Assembly (NCBI GenBank): GCA_027186245.1
Contig: CP114482.1
Coordinates: forward strand, 22,587,209-22,651,208
Reading direction: 5' to 3'
DNA: 64,000 nucleotides
Source of the DNA: Coriaria nepalensis
Taxonomy: Eukaryota; Streptophyta; Magnoliopsida; Cucurbitales; Coriariaceae
Shown: positions 49,957 through 62,553 of the stretch, in pieces
Layout: every line of letters begins with the position of its first letter
Numbering within the stretch: position 1 is the stretch's first letter
Program-made: the position numbers and the translations under genes
The notes under the pieces: model-generated
What the model was told of the DNA's origin: nothing
The model's database searches: none
What the model saw: the letters and a program-made list of their open reading frames with translations, nothing else

Positions 49957-51214
49957 CTAAAATAATGCATCGTTGTCTTCAATAGATTAATTACAAGTTA
50001 TGTAAGAAAATAATGTTTGAAGGGAAAAAATAGAATTCGTTCGAATTAATTTAGAATGATTTAATGACAAGAAGAGACTCAATGACATGACTTTAAGGCT
50101 AAACAAATGCATTGTTGCCTTCAATAGATCGACTGCAAGTTATGCATGAAAGTCATGTTCGAATGCCGAATTTCATACGAAGTGATTTGGAATGATTTAC
50201 TGACTAAAAGAGACGCAAAAATATGACTTCAACGCTAAAAAATGCATGGTGCCATCAATAGATCAATTGCAAGTTATGCACGAAAGTCGCGTTTTAATTG
50301 CAAAAAGAGAATTCGTTCGAAGTGCCTTCAAACAATTTAATGATTGAAAAGACTGAGTCATATGCTTTTTAATGCTAAAATAATGCATTGTTGTCTTCAA
50401 TAGATTAATTACAAGTTATGTAAGAAAATAATGTTTGAAGGGCGAGAATAGAATTCGTTCGAATTAATTTAGAATAATTTAATGACTAGAAGAGACTAAA
50501 TGACATGACTTTAAGGCTTAACAAATGCATTGTTGCCTTCAATAGATCAACTGCAAGTTACGCACGAAATTCATGTTTAAAGGCCGAATTTCGTTCGAAG
50601 TGATTTAGAATGATTTACTGACTAAAAGAGACGCAAAAATATGACTTTAAGGCTAAAAAAATGCGTAGTTGCCATCAATAGATCAATTACAAGTTATGCA
50701 TGAAAGTCGCGTTCTAAATGCAAAAAGAGAATTGGTTCGAAGTGCCTTCAAACAATTTAATGATTGAAAAGACTGAGTCATATGCTTTTTAATGCTAAAA
50801 TAATACATTGTTGTCTTCAATAGACTAATTACAAGTTATGTAAGAAAATAATGTTTGAAGGGCAAAAATAGAATTCGTTCAAATTAATTTAGAATGATTT
50901 AATGACTAGAAGAGACTCAATGACATGACTTTAAGGCTAAACAAATGCATTGTTGCCTTCAATAGATCAACTGCAAGTTACGCACGAAAGTCATGTTTAA
51001 AGGCCGAATTTCGTTCGAAGTGATTTAGAATGATTTACTGACTAAAAGAGACGCAAAAATATGACTTTAAGGCTAAAAAAATGCATAGTTGCCATCAATA
51101 GATCAATTACAAGTTATGCGTGAAAGTCGCGTTCGAAATGCAAAAAGAGAATTGATCCGAAGTGCCTTCAAATAATTTAATGATTGAAAAGACTGAGTGA
51201 TATGCTTTTTAATG
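49957..51214 (+). repeat. Three units, part duplicated at 58.8-59.9 kb
   Basis: The B*/C* unit at 49957 and the units at 50375 (GACTAAATGACATG) and 50795 (AATAGACTAATTAC) are matched from about 50100 to 51070 by 58921-59890, a shift of 8821 bp. C* here contains GAGAATTCGTTCGAAG, so it has an extra EcoRI site, as do the C* copies near 57030 and 59130. Confidence 0.8.
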
Positions 51215-52054
51215 CTAAAATAATGCATCGTTGTCTTCAATAGATTAATTACAAGTTATGTAAGAAAATAATGTTTGAAGGGCAAAAATAGAATTCGTTC
51301 GAATGAATTTAGAATGATTTAATGACTAGAAGAGACTCAATGACATGACTTTAAGGCTAAACAAATGCATTGTTGCCTTCAATAGATCAACTGCAAGTTA
51401 CGCACGAAATTCATGTTTAAAGGCCGAATTTCGTTCGAAGTGATTTAGAATGATTTACTGACTAAAAGAGACGCAAAAATATGACTTTAAGGCTAAAAAA
51501 ATGCATAGTTGCCATCAATAGATCAATTACAAGTTATGCATGAAAGTCGCGTTCTAAATGCAAAAAGAGAATTGATTCGAAGTGCGTTCAAACAATTTAA
51601 TGATTGAAAAGACTGAGTCATATGCTTTTTAATGCTAAAATAATACATTGTTGTCTTCAATAGACTAATTACAAGTTATGTAAGAAAATAATGTTTGAAG
51701 GGCAAAAATAGAATTCGTTCGAATTAATTTAGAATGATTTAATGACAAGAAGAGACTGAATGACATGACTTGAAGGCTTAACAAATGCATTGTTGCCTTC
51801 AATAGATCAACTGCAAGTTACGCACGAAAGTCATGTTTAAAGGCCGAATTTCGTTCGAAGTGATTTAGAATGATTTACTGACTAAAAGAGACGCAAAAAT
51901 ATGACTTTAAGGCTAAAAAAATGCATAGTTGCCATCAATAGATAAATTGCAAGTTATGCATGAAAGTCGCGTTTTAAATGGAAAAAGAGAATTGGTTCGA
52001 AGTGCGTTCAAACAATTTTATCATTGAAAAGACTGAGTCATATGCTTTTTAATT
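51215..52054 (+). repeat. Two-unit segment of a ~2.1-kb repeat, copy 2
   Basis: This is the counterpart of 49117-49956. The C of its second unit (TTTTAAATGGAAAAAGAG, TTTTATCATTG) belongs instead with the C before 41587, so the border between two different duplications lies near 51930. Confidence 0.8.
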
Positions 52055-53170
52055 CTAAAATTATGCATTTTTGTCTTCAATAGATTAATTACCAGTTACG
52101 TAAGATAATAATGTTTGAAGGGCAAAAATGGAATTCGTTCGAATTAATTTAGAATGATTTAATGACTAGAAGAGACTCAATGACATGACTTTAAGGCTAA
52201 ACAAATGCATTGTTGCCTTCAATAGATCAACTGCAAGTCACACACGAAAGTCATGTTTAAAGGTCGAATTTCGTTCGAAGTGATTTAGAATGATTTACTG
52301 ACTAAAAGAGACGCAAAAATATGACTTTCAGACTAAAAAAATGCATAGTTGTCATCAATAGATCAATTACAAGTTATGCATGAAAGTCACGTTCTAAATG
52401 CAAAAAGAGAATTGGTTCGAAGTGCCTTCAAACAATTTAATGATTGAAAAGACTGAGTGATATGCTTTTTAATACTAAAATAATGCATTGTTGTCTTGAA
52501 TAAATTAAGTACAAGTTATGTAAGAAAATAATGTTTGAAGGGCAAAAATAGAATTCGTTCGAATTAATTTAGAATGATTTTATGACTAGAAGAGACTCAG
52601 TGACATGACTTTAAGTCTAAACAAATGCATTCTTGCCTATAATAGATCAACTGCAAGTTATGCACGAAAGTCATGTTCGAATGCCGAATTTCATACGAAG
52701 TGATTTAGAATGATTTACTGACTAAAAGAGACGCAAAATTATGACTTCAACGGTTAAAAATGCATGGTGCCATCAATAGATCAATTGCTAGTTATGCACG
52801 AAAGTCGCGTTTTAATTGCAAAAAGAGAATTGGTTCGAAGTGCCTTCAAACAATTTAATGATTGAAAAGACTGAGTCATATGATTTTTAATGCTAAAATA
52901 ATGCATTGTTGTCTTGAATAGATTAATTACAAGTTATGTAAGAAAATAATGTTTGAAGGGCGAGAATAGAATTCGTTCGAATTAATTTAGAATAATTTAA
53001 TGACTAGAAGAGACTGAATGACATGACTTTAAGGCTTAACAAATGCATTGTTGCCTTCAATAGATCAACTGCAAGTTACGCACGAAATTCACGTTTAAAG
53101 GCCGAATTTCATTCGAAGTGATTTAGAATGATTTACTGACTAAAAGAGACGCAAAAATATGACTTTAAGG
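52055..53170 (+). repeat. Long-range duplicated block, right copy
   Basis: This is the counterpart of 41587-42687. It retains the normal A/B junction (ACATGACTTTAAGTCTAAAC) where the left copy has the 12-bp scar, and so shows the pre-deletion state. The third unit has GGGCGAGAATAG, GAATAATTTAATG and GACTGAATG in both copies. Confidence 0.86.
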
Positions 53171-54151
53171 CTAAAAAAATGCATAGTTGCCATCAATAGA
53201 TCAATTACAAGTTATGCATGAAAGTCGCGTTCTAAATGCAAAAAGAGAATTGATTCGAAGTGCCTTCAAACAATTTAATGATTGAAAAGACTGAGTCATA
53301 TGCTTTTTAACGCTAAAATAATACATTGTTGTCTTCAATAGATTAATTACAAGTTACGTAAGAAAAAAAATGTTTGAAGGGCAGAAATAGAATTCGTTCG
53401 AATTAATTTAGAATGATTTAATGACTAGAAGAGACTCAATGACCTGACTTGAAGGCTAAACAAATCCATTGTTGCCTTCAATAGATCAACAGCAAGTTAC
53501 GCACGAAAGTCATGTTTAAAGGCCGAATTTCGTTCGATGTTATTTAGAATGATTTACTGACTAAAAGAGACGCAAAAATATGACTTTATGGCTAAAAAAA
53601 TGCATAATTACCCTCAATAGATCAATTACAAGTTATGCATGAAAGTGGTGTTTTAAATGCAAAAGGAGAATTGGTTCGAAGTGCCTTCAAACAATTTAAT
53701 GATTGAAAAGACTGAGTCATATGCTTTTTAACGCTAAAATAATACATTGTTGTCTTCAATAGATTAATTACAAGTTACGTAAGAAAAAAATTTTTGAAGG
53801 GCAGAAATAGAATTCGTTCGAATTAATTTAGAATGATTTAATGACTAGAAGAGACTCAATGACATGACTTTAAGGCTAAACAAATGCATTGTTGCCTTCA
53901 ATAGATCAACTGCAAGTTATGCATGAAAGTCATGTTCGAATGCCGAATTTCATACGAAGTGATTTAGAATGATTTACTGACTAAAAGACACGCAAAAATA
54001 TGACTTCAATGCTAAAAAATGCATTGTGCCATCAATAGATCAATTGCAAGTTATGCACGAAAGTCGCGTTTTAATTGCAAAAAGAGAACTGGTTCGAAGT
54101 GCCTTCAAACAATTTAATGATTGAAAAGACTGAGTCATATGCTTTTTAATG
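53171..54151 (+). repeat. Mosaic units with long A runs
   Basis: This stretch includes the unit at 53313 (421 bp; GTAAGAAAAAAAATG has one extra A) and the B*/C* unit at 53734. Private alleles are GACCTGACTTGAAGG, CAACAGCAAG, CGATGTTATTTAG, GCATAATTACCCTC and GAAAGTGGTG. Confidence 0.75.
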
Positions 54152-54991
54152 CTAAAATAATGCATTGTTGTCTTCAATAGATTAATTACAAGTTATGTAA
54201 GAAAATAATGTTTGAAGGGCGAAAATAGAATTCGTTCGAATTAATTTAGAATGATTTAATGACTAGAAGAGACTCAATGACATGACTTTAAGGCTTAACA
54301 AATGCATTGTTGCCTTAAATAGATCAACTGCAAGTTACGCACAAAAGTCATGTTTAAAGGCTGAATTTCGTTCGAAGTGATTTAGAATGATTTACTGACT
54401 AAAAGAGACGCAAAAATATGACTTTATGGCTAAAAAAATGCATAGTTGCCATCAATAGATCAATTGCAAGTTATGCATGAAAGTTGCGTTTTAAATGCAA
54501 AAGGAGAATTGGTTCGAAGTGCGTTCAAATAATTTAACGATTGAAAAGACTGAGTGATATGCTTTTTAATGCTAAAATTATGCATTGTTGTCTTCAATAG
54601 ATTAAATACAAGTTACGTAAGAAAATAATGTTTGAAGGGCAAAAATAGAATTCGATCGAATTAATTTAGAATGATTTAATGACTAGAAGAGACTCAATGA
54701 CATGACTTTAAGGCTTAACAAATGCATTGTTGCCTTCAATAGATCAACTGCAAGTTACGCATGAAAGTCATGTTTAATGGTCGAATTTCGTTCGAAGTGA
54801 TTTAGAATGATTTACTGACAAAAAGAGACGCAAAAATATGACTTTCTGGCTAAAAAAATAAATAGTTGTCATCAATAGATCAATTACAAGTTATGCATGA
54901 AAATCACGTTCTAAATGCAAAAAGAGAATTTGTTCGAAGTGCCTTCAAACAATTTAATGATTTAAAAGACTGAGTGATATGCTTCTTAATG
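54152..54991 (+). repeat. Two-unit repeat, first occurrence
   Basis: The first unit has TTGCCTTAAATAG and GAAAGTTGCG. The second has ATTAAATACAAG, GAATTCGATCGAATT, ATGACTTTCTGGC and AAATAAATAGTTGTC. The pair recurs, tandemly duplicated, at 57098-58777. Confidence 0.85.
54649..54662. other. Perfect 14-bp palindrome AATTCGATCGAATT
   Basis: A single change in the dyad's central TT (to AT) makes the A-subunit dyad a perfect palindrome containing CGATCG. The same palindrome occurs at 57595-57608, 58435-58448, 63469-63482 and 63889-63902. All five lie in A subunits that also carry ATTAAATACAAG, so they descend from one mutated unit that has been amplified. Confidence 0.88.
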
Positions 54992-55419
54992 CTAAAATAA
55001 TGCATTGTTGTCTTGAATAGATTAATTACAAGTTATGTAAGAAAATAATGTTTGAAGGGCAAAAATAGAATTCGTTCGAATTAATTTAGAATGATTTAAT
55101 GACTAGAAGAGACTCAGTGACATGACTTTAAGGCTAAACAAATGCATTCCTGCCTATAATAGATCAACTGCAAGTAGTTGCAAGTTATGCACGAAAGTCA
55201 TGTTCGAATGCCGAATTTCATACGAAGTGATTTAGAATGATTTACTGACTAAAAGAGACGCAAAAATATGACTTCAACGCTAAAAAATGCATGGTGCCAT
55301 CAATAGATCAATTGCAAGTTATGCACGAAAGTCGCGTTTTAATTGCAAAAAGAGAACTGGTTCGAAGTGCCTTCAAACAATTTAATGATTGAAAAGACTG
55401 AGTCATATGCTTTTTAATG
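54992..55419 (+). repeat. 428-bp B*/C* unit with a 10-bp insertion
   Basis: In B*, TAGTTGCAAG (55175-55184) is inserted after CAACTGCAAG, partly repeating the sequence before it. The related unit at 62554 (also with TTGTCTTGAATAG, GACTCAGTGAC and ATTCCTGCCTATAATAG) lacks the insertion, so it is recent or local. Confidence 0.85.
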
Positions 55420-57097
55420 CTAAAATAATGCATTGTTGTCTTCAATAGATTAATTACAAGTTATGTAAGAAAATAATGTTTGAAGGGCGAAAATAGAATT
55501 CGTTCGAATTAATTTAGAATGATTTAATGACTAGAAGAGACTCAATGACATGACTTTAAGGCTTAACAAATGCATTGTTGCCTTCAATAGATCAACTGCA
55601 AGTTACGCACGAAATTCAATTTTAAAGGCCGAATTTCGTTCGAAGTGATTTAGAATGATTTACTGACTAAAAGAGACGCAAAAATATGACTTTCAGGCTA
55701 TAAAAATGCATAGTTACCCTCAATAGATCAATTCCAAGTTATGCATAAAAGTCGCGTTCTAAATGCAAAAAGAGAATTGGTTCGAAGTGCCTTCAAACAA
55801 TTTAATGATTGAAAAGACTGAGTCATATGCTTTTTAACGCTAAAATAATACATTGTTGTCTTCAATAGATTAATTACAAGTTACGTAAGAAAAAAATGTT
55901 TGAAGGGCAGAAATAGAATTCGTTCGAATTAATTTAGAATGATTTAATGACTAGAAGAGACTCAATGACATGACTTTAAGGCTAAACAAATGCATTGTTG
56001 CCTTCAATAGATCAACTGCAAGTTACGCACGAAAGTCATGTTTAAAGGCCGAATTTCGTTCGAAGTGATTTAGAATGATTTACTAACTAAAAGAGACGCA
56101 AAAATATGACTATAAGGCTAAAAAAATTCATAGTTGCCATCAATAGATAAATTGCAAGTTATGCATGAAAGTCGCGTTTTAAATGCAAAAGGAGAATTGA
56201 TTCGAAGTTCCTTCAAACAATTTAATGATTGAAAAGACTGAGTCATATTCTTTTTAATGCTAAAATAATACATTGTTGTCTTCAATAGATTACTTACAAT
56301 TTACGTATGAAAAAAATGTTTGAAGGGCAGAAATAGAATTCGTTCGAATTAATTTAGAATGATTTAATGACTAGAAGAGACTCAATGACATGACTTTAAG
56401 GCTAAACAAATGCATTGTTGCCTGCAATAGATCAACTGCAAGTTACGCACGAAAGTCATGTTTAAAGGCCGAATTTCGTTCGAGGTGATTTAGAATGATT
56501 TACTGACTAAAAGAGACGCAAAAATATGACTTTAAGGCTAAAAAAATGCATAGTTGCCATCAATAGATCAATTGCAAGTTATGCATGAAAGTCGCGTTTT
56601 AAATGCAAAAGGAGAATTGGTTCGAAGTGCGTTCAAATAATTTAATGATTGAGAAGACTGAGTGATATGCTTTTTAATGCTAAAATTATGCATTGTTGTC
56701 TTCAATAGATTAATTACAAGTTACGTAAGATAATAATGTTTGAAGGGCAAAAATAGAATTCGTTCGAATTAATTTAGAATGATTTAATGACTAGAAGAGA
56801 CTCAATGACATGACTTTAAGGCTAAACAAATGCATTGTTGCCTTCAATAGATCGACTGCAAGTTATGCATGAAAGTCATGTTCGAATGCCGAATTTCATA
56901 CGAAGTGATTTAGAATGATTTACTGACTAAAAGAGACGCAAAAATATGACTTCAACGCTAAAAAATGCATGGTGCCATCAATAGATCAATTGCTAGTTAT
57001 GCACGAAAGTCGCGTTTTAATTGCAAAAAGAGAATTCGTTCGAAGAGCCTTCAAACAATTTAATGATTGAAAAGACTGAGTCATATGCTTTTTAATG
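55420..57097 (+). repeat. Four units, mosaic
   Basis: Units start at 55420, 55840, 56260 and 56680; the last is a 418-bp B*/C* unit. The second and third share AATACATTG, AAAAAAATGTTTGAAGGGCAG and ATGACTATAAGG or its relatives. The unit at 55420 matches the one at 62972, both directly downstream of closely related B*/C* units. Confidence 0.76.
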
Positions 57098-57937
57098 CTA
57101 AAATAATGCATTGTTGTCTTCAATAGATTAATTACAAGTTATGTAAGAAAATAATGTTTGAAGGGCGAAAATAGAATTCGTTCGAATTAATTTAGAATGA
57201 TTTAATGACTAGAAGAGACTCAATGACATGACTTTAAGGCTTAACAAATGCATTGTTGCCTTAAATAGATCAACAGCAAGTTACGCACGAAAGTCATGTT
57301 TAAAGGCTGAATTTCGTTCGAAGTGATTTAGAATGATTTACTGACTAAAAGAGACGCAAAAATATGACTTTATGGCTAAAAAAATGCATAGTTGCCATCA
57401 ATTGATCAATTGCAAGTTATGCATGAAAGTTGCGTTTTAAATGCAAAAGGAGAATTGGTTCGAAGTGCGTTCAAATAATTTAATGATTGAAAAGACTGAG
57501 TGATATGCTTTTTAATGCTAAAATTATGCATTGTTGTCTTCAATAGATTAAATACAAGTTACGTAAGAAAATAATGTTTGAAGGGCAAAAATAGAATTCG
57601 ATCGAATTAATTTAGAATTATTTAATGACTAGAAGAGACTCAATGACATGACTTTAAGGCTTAACAAATGCATTGTTGCCTTCAATAGATCAACTGCAAG
57701 TTACGCATGAAAGTCATGTTTAATGGTCGAATTTCGTTCGAAGTGATTTAGAATGATTTACTGACAAAAAGAGACGCAAAAATATGACTTTCTGGCTAAA
57801 AAAATAAATAGTTGTCATCAATAGATCAATTACAAGTTATGCATGAAAATCACGTTCTAAATGCAAAAAGAGAATTTGTTCGAAGTGCCTTCAAACAATT
57901 TAATGATTTAAAAGACTGAGTGATATGCTTTTTAATG
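57098..57937 (+). repeat. Two-unit HOR (840 bp), copy 1
   Basis: Units at 57098 and 57518 match 54152-54991 and are repeated at once at 57938. Alleles are TTGCCTTAAATAG, CATCAATTGATC, GAATTCGATCG, CTTTCTGGC and AAAATCACG. Confidence 0.87.
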
Positions 57938-58777
57938 CTAAAATAATGCATTGTTGTCTTGAATAGATTAATTACAAGTTATGTAAGAAAATAATGTTTG
58001 AAGGGCAAAAATAGAATTCGTTCGAATTAATTTAGAATGATTTAATGACTAGAAGAGACTCAATGACATGACTTTAAGGCTTAAGAAATGCATTGTTGCC
58101 TTAAATAGATCAACTGCAAGTTACGCACGAAAGTCATGTTTAAAGGCTGAATTTCGTTCGAAGTGATTTAGAATGATTTACTGACTAAAAGAGACGCAAA
58201 AATATGACTTTATGGCTAAAAAAATGCATAGTTGCCATCAATTGATCAATTGCAAGTTATGCATGAAAGTTGCGTTTTAAATGCAAAAGGAGAATTGGTT
58301 CGAAGTGCGTTCAAATAATTTAATGATTGAAAAGACTGAGTGATATGCTTTTTAATGCTAAAATTATGCATTGTTGTCTTCAATAGATTAAATACAAGTT
58401 ACGTAAGAAAATAATGTTTGAAGGGCAAAAATAGAATTCGATCGAATTAATCTAGAATGATTTAATGACTAGAAGAGACTCAATGACATGACTTTAAGGC
58501 TAAACAAATGCATTGTTGCCTTCAATAGATCAACTACAAGTTACGCATGAAAGTCATGTTTAATGGTCGAATTTCGTTCGAAGTGATTTAGAATGATTTA
58601 CTGACAAAAAGAGACGCAAAAATATGACTTTCTGGCTAAAAAAATAAATAGTTGTCATCAATAGATCAATTACAAGTTATGCATGAAAATCACGTTCTAA
58701 ATGCAAAAGGAGAATTGGTTCGAAGTGCGTTCAAATAATTTAATGATTGAAAAGACTGAGTGATATGCTTTTTAATG
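57938..58777 (+). repeat. Two-unit HOR (840 bp), copy 2
   Basis: This repeats the preceding 840 bp. The A of its first unit has TTGTCTTGAATAG, and its second unit's C changes after AAAATCACG to the AGGAGAATTGG type, which marks the right breakpoint near 58700. Confidence 0.85.
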
Positions 58778-60035
58778 CTAAAATTATGCATTGTTGTCTT
58801 CAATAGATTAATTACAAGTTACGTAAGATAATAATGTTTGAAGGGCAAAAATAGAATTCGTTCGAATTAATTTAGAATGATTTAATGACTAGAAGAGACT
58901 CAATGACATGACTTTAAGGCTAAACAAATGCATTGTTGCCTTCAATAGATCGACTGCAAGTTATGCATGAAAGTCATGTTCGAATGCCGAATTTCAGATG
59001 AAGTGATTTAGAATGATTTACTGACTAAAAGAGACGCAAAAATATGACTTCAACGCTCAAAAATGCATGGTGCCATCAATAGATCAATTGCTAGTTATGC
59101 ACGAAAGTCGCGTTTTAATTGCAAAAAGAGAATTCGTTCGAAGTGCCTTCAAACAATTTAATGATTGAAAAGACTGAGTCATATGCTTTTTAATGCTAAA
59201 ATAATGCATTGTTGTCTTCAATAGATTAATTACAAGTTATGTAAGAAAATAATGTTTGAAGGGCGAGAATAGAATTCGTTCGAATTAATTTAGAATAATT
59301 TAATGACTAGAAGAGACTAAATGACATGACTTTAAGGCTTAACAAATGCATTGTTGCCTTCAATAGATCAACTGCAAGTTACGCACGAAATTCATGTTTA
59401 AAGGCCGAATTTCGTTCGAAGTGATTTAGAATGATTTACTGACTAAAAGAGACGCAAAAATAGGACTTTAAGGCTAAAAAAATGCATAGTTGCCATCAAT
59501 AGATCAATTACAAGTTATGCATGAAAGTCGCGTTCTAAATGCAAAAAGAGAATTGGTTCGAAGTGCCTTCAAACAATTTAATGATTGAAAAGACTGAGTC
59601 ATATACTTTTTAATGCTAAAATAATACATTGTTGTCTTCAATAGACTAATTACAAGTTATGTAAGAAAATAATGTTTGAAGGGCAAAAATAGAATTCGTT
59701 CGAATTGATTTAGAATGATTTAATGACTAGAAGAGACTCAATGACATGACTTTAAGGCTAAACAAATGCATTGTTGCCTTCAATAGATCAACTGCAAGTT
59801 ACGCACGAAAGTCATGTTTAAAGGCCGAATTTCGTTCGAAGTGATTTAGAATGATTTACTGACTAAAAGAGACGCAAAAATATGATTTTAAGGCTAAAAA
59901 AATGCATAGGTGCCATCAATAGATAAATTGCAAGTTATGCATGAAAGTCGCATTTTAAATGCAAAAGGAGAATTGATTCGAAGTGCCTTCAAACAATTTA
60001 ATGATTGAAAAGACTGAGTCATATGCTTTTTAACG
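58778..60035 (+). repeat. Three units, right copy of the 8821-bp-shifted block
   Basis: The B*/C* unit at 58778 (with CAGATGAAG in B*) and the units at 59196 and 59616 match 49957-51070 over about 970 bp. The C of the last unit (ATAGGTGCCATC, ATAGATAAATTGC) no longer matches. Confidence 0.8.
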
Positions 60036-61294
60036 CTAAAATAATACATTGTTGTCTTCAATAGATTAATTACAAGTTACGTAAGAAAAAAATGTTTGAA
60101 GGGCAGAAATAGAATTCGTTTGAATTAATTTAGAATGATTTCTTGACTAGAAGAGACTCAATGACATGACTTGAAGGCTAAACAAATCCATTGTTGCCTT
60201 CAATAGATCAACTGCAAGTTACGCACGAAAGTCATGTTTAAAGGCCGAATTTCGTTCGAAGTGATTTAGAATGATTTACTAACTAAAAGAGACGCAAAAA
60301 TATGACTATAAGGCTAAAAAAATTCATAGTTGCCATCAATAGATAAATTGCAAGTTATGCATGAAAGTCGCGTTTTAAATGCAAAAGGAGAATTGGTTCG
60401 AAGTGCGTTCAAATAATTTAATGATTGAAAAGACTGAGTCATATGCTTTTTAATGCTAAAATTATGCATTGTTGTTTTCAATAGATTAAATACAAGTTAC
60501 GTAAGAAAATAATGTTTGAAGGCCAAAAATAGAATTCATTCGAATTAATTTAGAATGATTTAATGACTAGAAGAGACTCAATGACATGACTTTAAGGCTA
60601 AACAAATGCATTGTTGCCTTTAATAGATCAACTCCAAGTTACGCATGAAAGTCATGTTTAAAGATCGAATTTCGGTCGAAGTGATTTAGAATGATTTACT
60701 GACTATTAGAGCCGCAAAAATATGACTTGAACGCTAAAAAAGGCATAGTTGCCATCAATAGATTGATTGCAAGTTATGCACAAAAGTCGCGTTTTAAATG
60801 CAAAAAGAGAATTGGTTCGAAGTGCCTTCAAACAATTTAATGATTGAAAAGACTGAGTGATATGCTTTTTATTGCTAAAATAATGCACTGTTGTCTTCAA
60901 TAGATTAACTACAAGTTACGTAAGAAAAAAATGTTTGAAGGGCAGAAATAGAATTCGTTTGAATTAATTTAGAATGATTTAATGACTACAAGAGACTCAA
61001 TGACATGACTTTAAGGCTTAACAAATGCATTGTTGCCTTCAATAGATCAACTGCAAGTTACGCCTGAAAGTCATGTTTAAAGGCCGAATTTCGTTCGAAG
61101 TGATTTAGAATGATTTACTGATTAAAAGAGACGCAAAAATATGACTTTATGGCTAAAAAAATGCATAGTTGCCATTAATAGATCAATTGCAAGTTATGCA
61201 TGAAAGTGGCGTTTTAAATGCAAAAGGAGAATTGGTTCGAAGTGCCTTCAAACAATTTAATGATTGAAAACACTGAGTCATATGCTTTTTAACG
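60036..61294 (+). repeat. Three-unit HOR (1259 bp), copy 1
   Basis: Units are at 60036 (GACTTGAAGGCTAAACAAATCC), 60456 (GGCCAAAAATAG, CAACTCCAAG, ACTATTAGAGCCGC; 419 bp) and 60875 (GACTACAAGAG, CGCCTGAAAGTC, CTGATTAAAAG). All recur in order from 61295. The minus strand of the second unit reads open for 64 codons (60706-60900). I do not consider it a gene. Confidence 0.88.
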
Positions 61295-62553
61295 CTAAAA
61301 TAATACATTGTTGTCTTCAATAGATTAATTACAAGTTACGTAAGAAAAAAATGTTTGAAGGGCAGAAATAGAATTCGTTCGAATTAATTTAGAATGATTT
61401 AATGACTAGAAGAGACTCAATGACATGACTTGAAGGCTAAACAAATCCATTGTTGCCTTCAATAGATCAACAGGAAGTTACGCACGAAAGTCATGTTTAA
61501 AGGCCGAATTTCGTTCGAAGTTATTTAGAATGATTTACTGACTAAAAGAGACGCAAAAATATGACTTTAAGGCTAAAAAAATGCATAGTTGCCATCAATA
61601 GATCAATTGCAAGTTATGCATGAAAGTCGCGTTTTAAATGCAAAAGGAGAATTGGTTCGAAGTGCGTTGAAATAATTTAATGATTGAAAAGACTGAGTCA
61701 TATGCTTTTTAATGCTAAAATTATGCATTGTTGTCTTCAATAGATTAAATACAAGTTACGTAAGAAAATAATGTTTGAAGGCCAAAAATAGAATTCGTTC
61801 GAATTAATTTAGAATGATTTAATGACTAGAAGAGACTCAATGACATGACTTTAAGGCTAAACAAATGCATTGTTGCCTTCAATAGATCAACTCCAAGTTA
61901 CGCATGAAAGTCATGTTTAAAGATCGAATTTCGTTCGAAGTGATTTAGAATGATTTACTGACTATTAGAGCCGCAAAAATATGACTTGAACGCTAAAAAA
62001 GGCATAGTTGCCATCAATTGATCAATTGCAAGTTATGCACAAAAGTCGCGTTTTAAATGCAAAAAGAGAATTGGTTCGAAGTGCCTTCAAACAATTTAAT
62101 GATTGAAAAGACTGAGTGATATGCTTTTTATTGCTAAAATAATGCATTGTTGTCTTCAATAGATTAACTACAAGTTACGTAAGAAAAAAATGTTTGAAGG
62201 GCAGAAATAGAATTCGTTCGAATTAATTTAGAATGATTTAATGACTACAAGAGACTCAATGACATGACTTTAAGGCTTAACAAATGCATTGTTGCCTTCA
62301 ATAGATCAACTGCAAGTTACGCCTGAAAGTCATGTTTAAAGGCCGAATTTCGTTCTAAGTGATTTAGAATGATTTACTGATTAAAAGAGACGCAAAAATA
62401 TGACTTTCAGGCTATAAAAATGCATAATTACCCTCAATAGATCAATTACAAGTTATGCATGAAAGTGGCGTTTTAAATGCAAAAGGAGAATTGGTTCGAA
62501 GTGCCTTCAAACAATTTAATGATTTAAAAGACTGAGTGATATGCTTTTTAATG
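61295..62553 (+). repeat. Three-unit HOR (1259 bp), copy 2
   Basis: This repeats 60036-61294 with small differences (GAATTCGTTCG for GAATTCATTCG, GTGCGTTGAAATAA, CTATAAAAATGCATAATTACC in the last C). The last C subunit departs from copy 1 and resembles the C near 53600. Confidence 0.87.
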
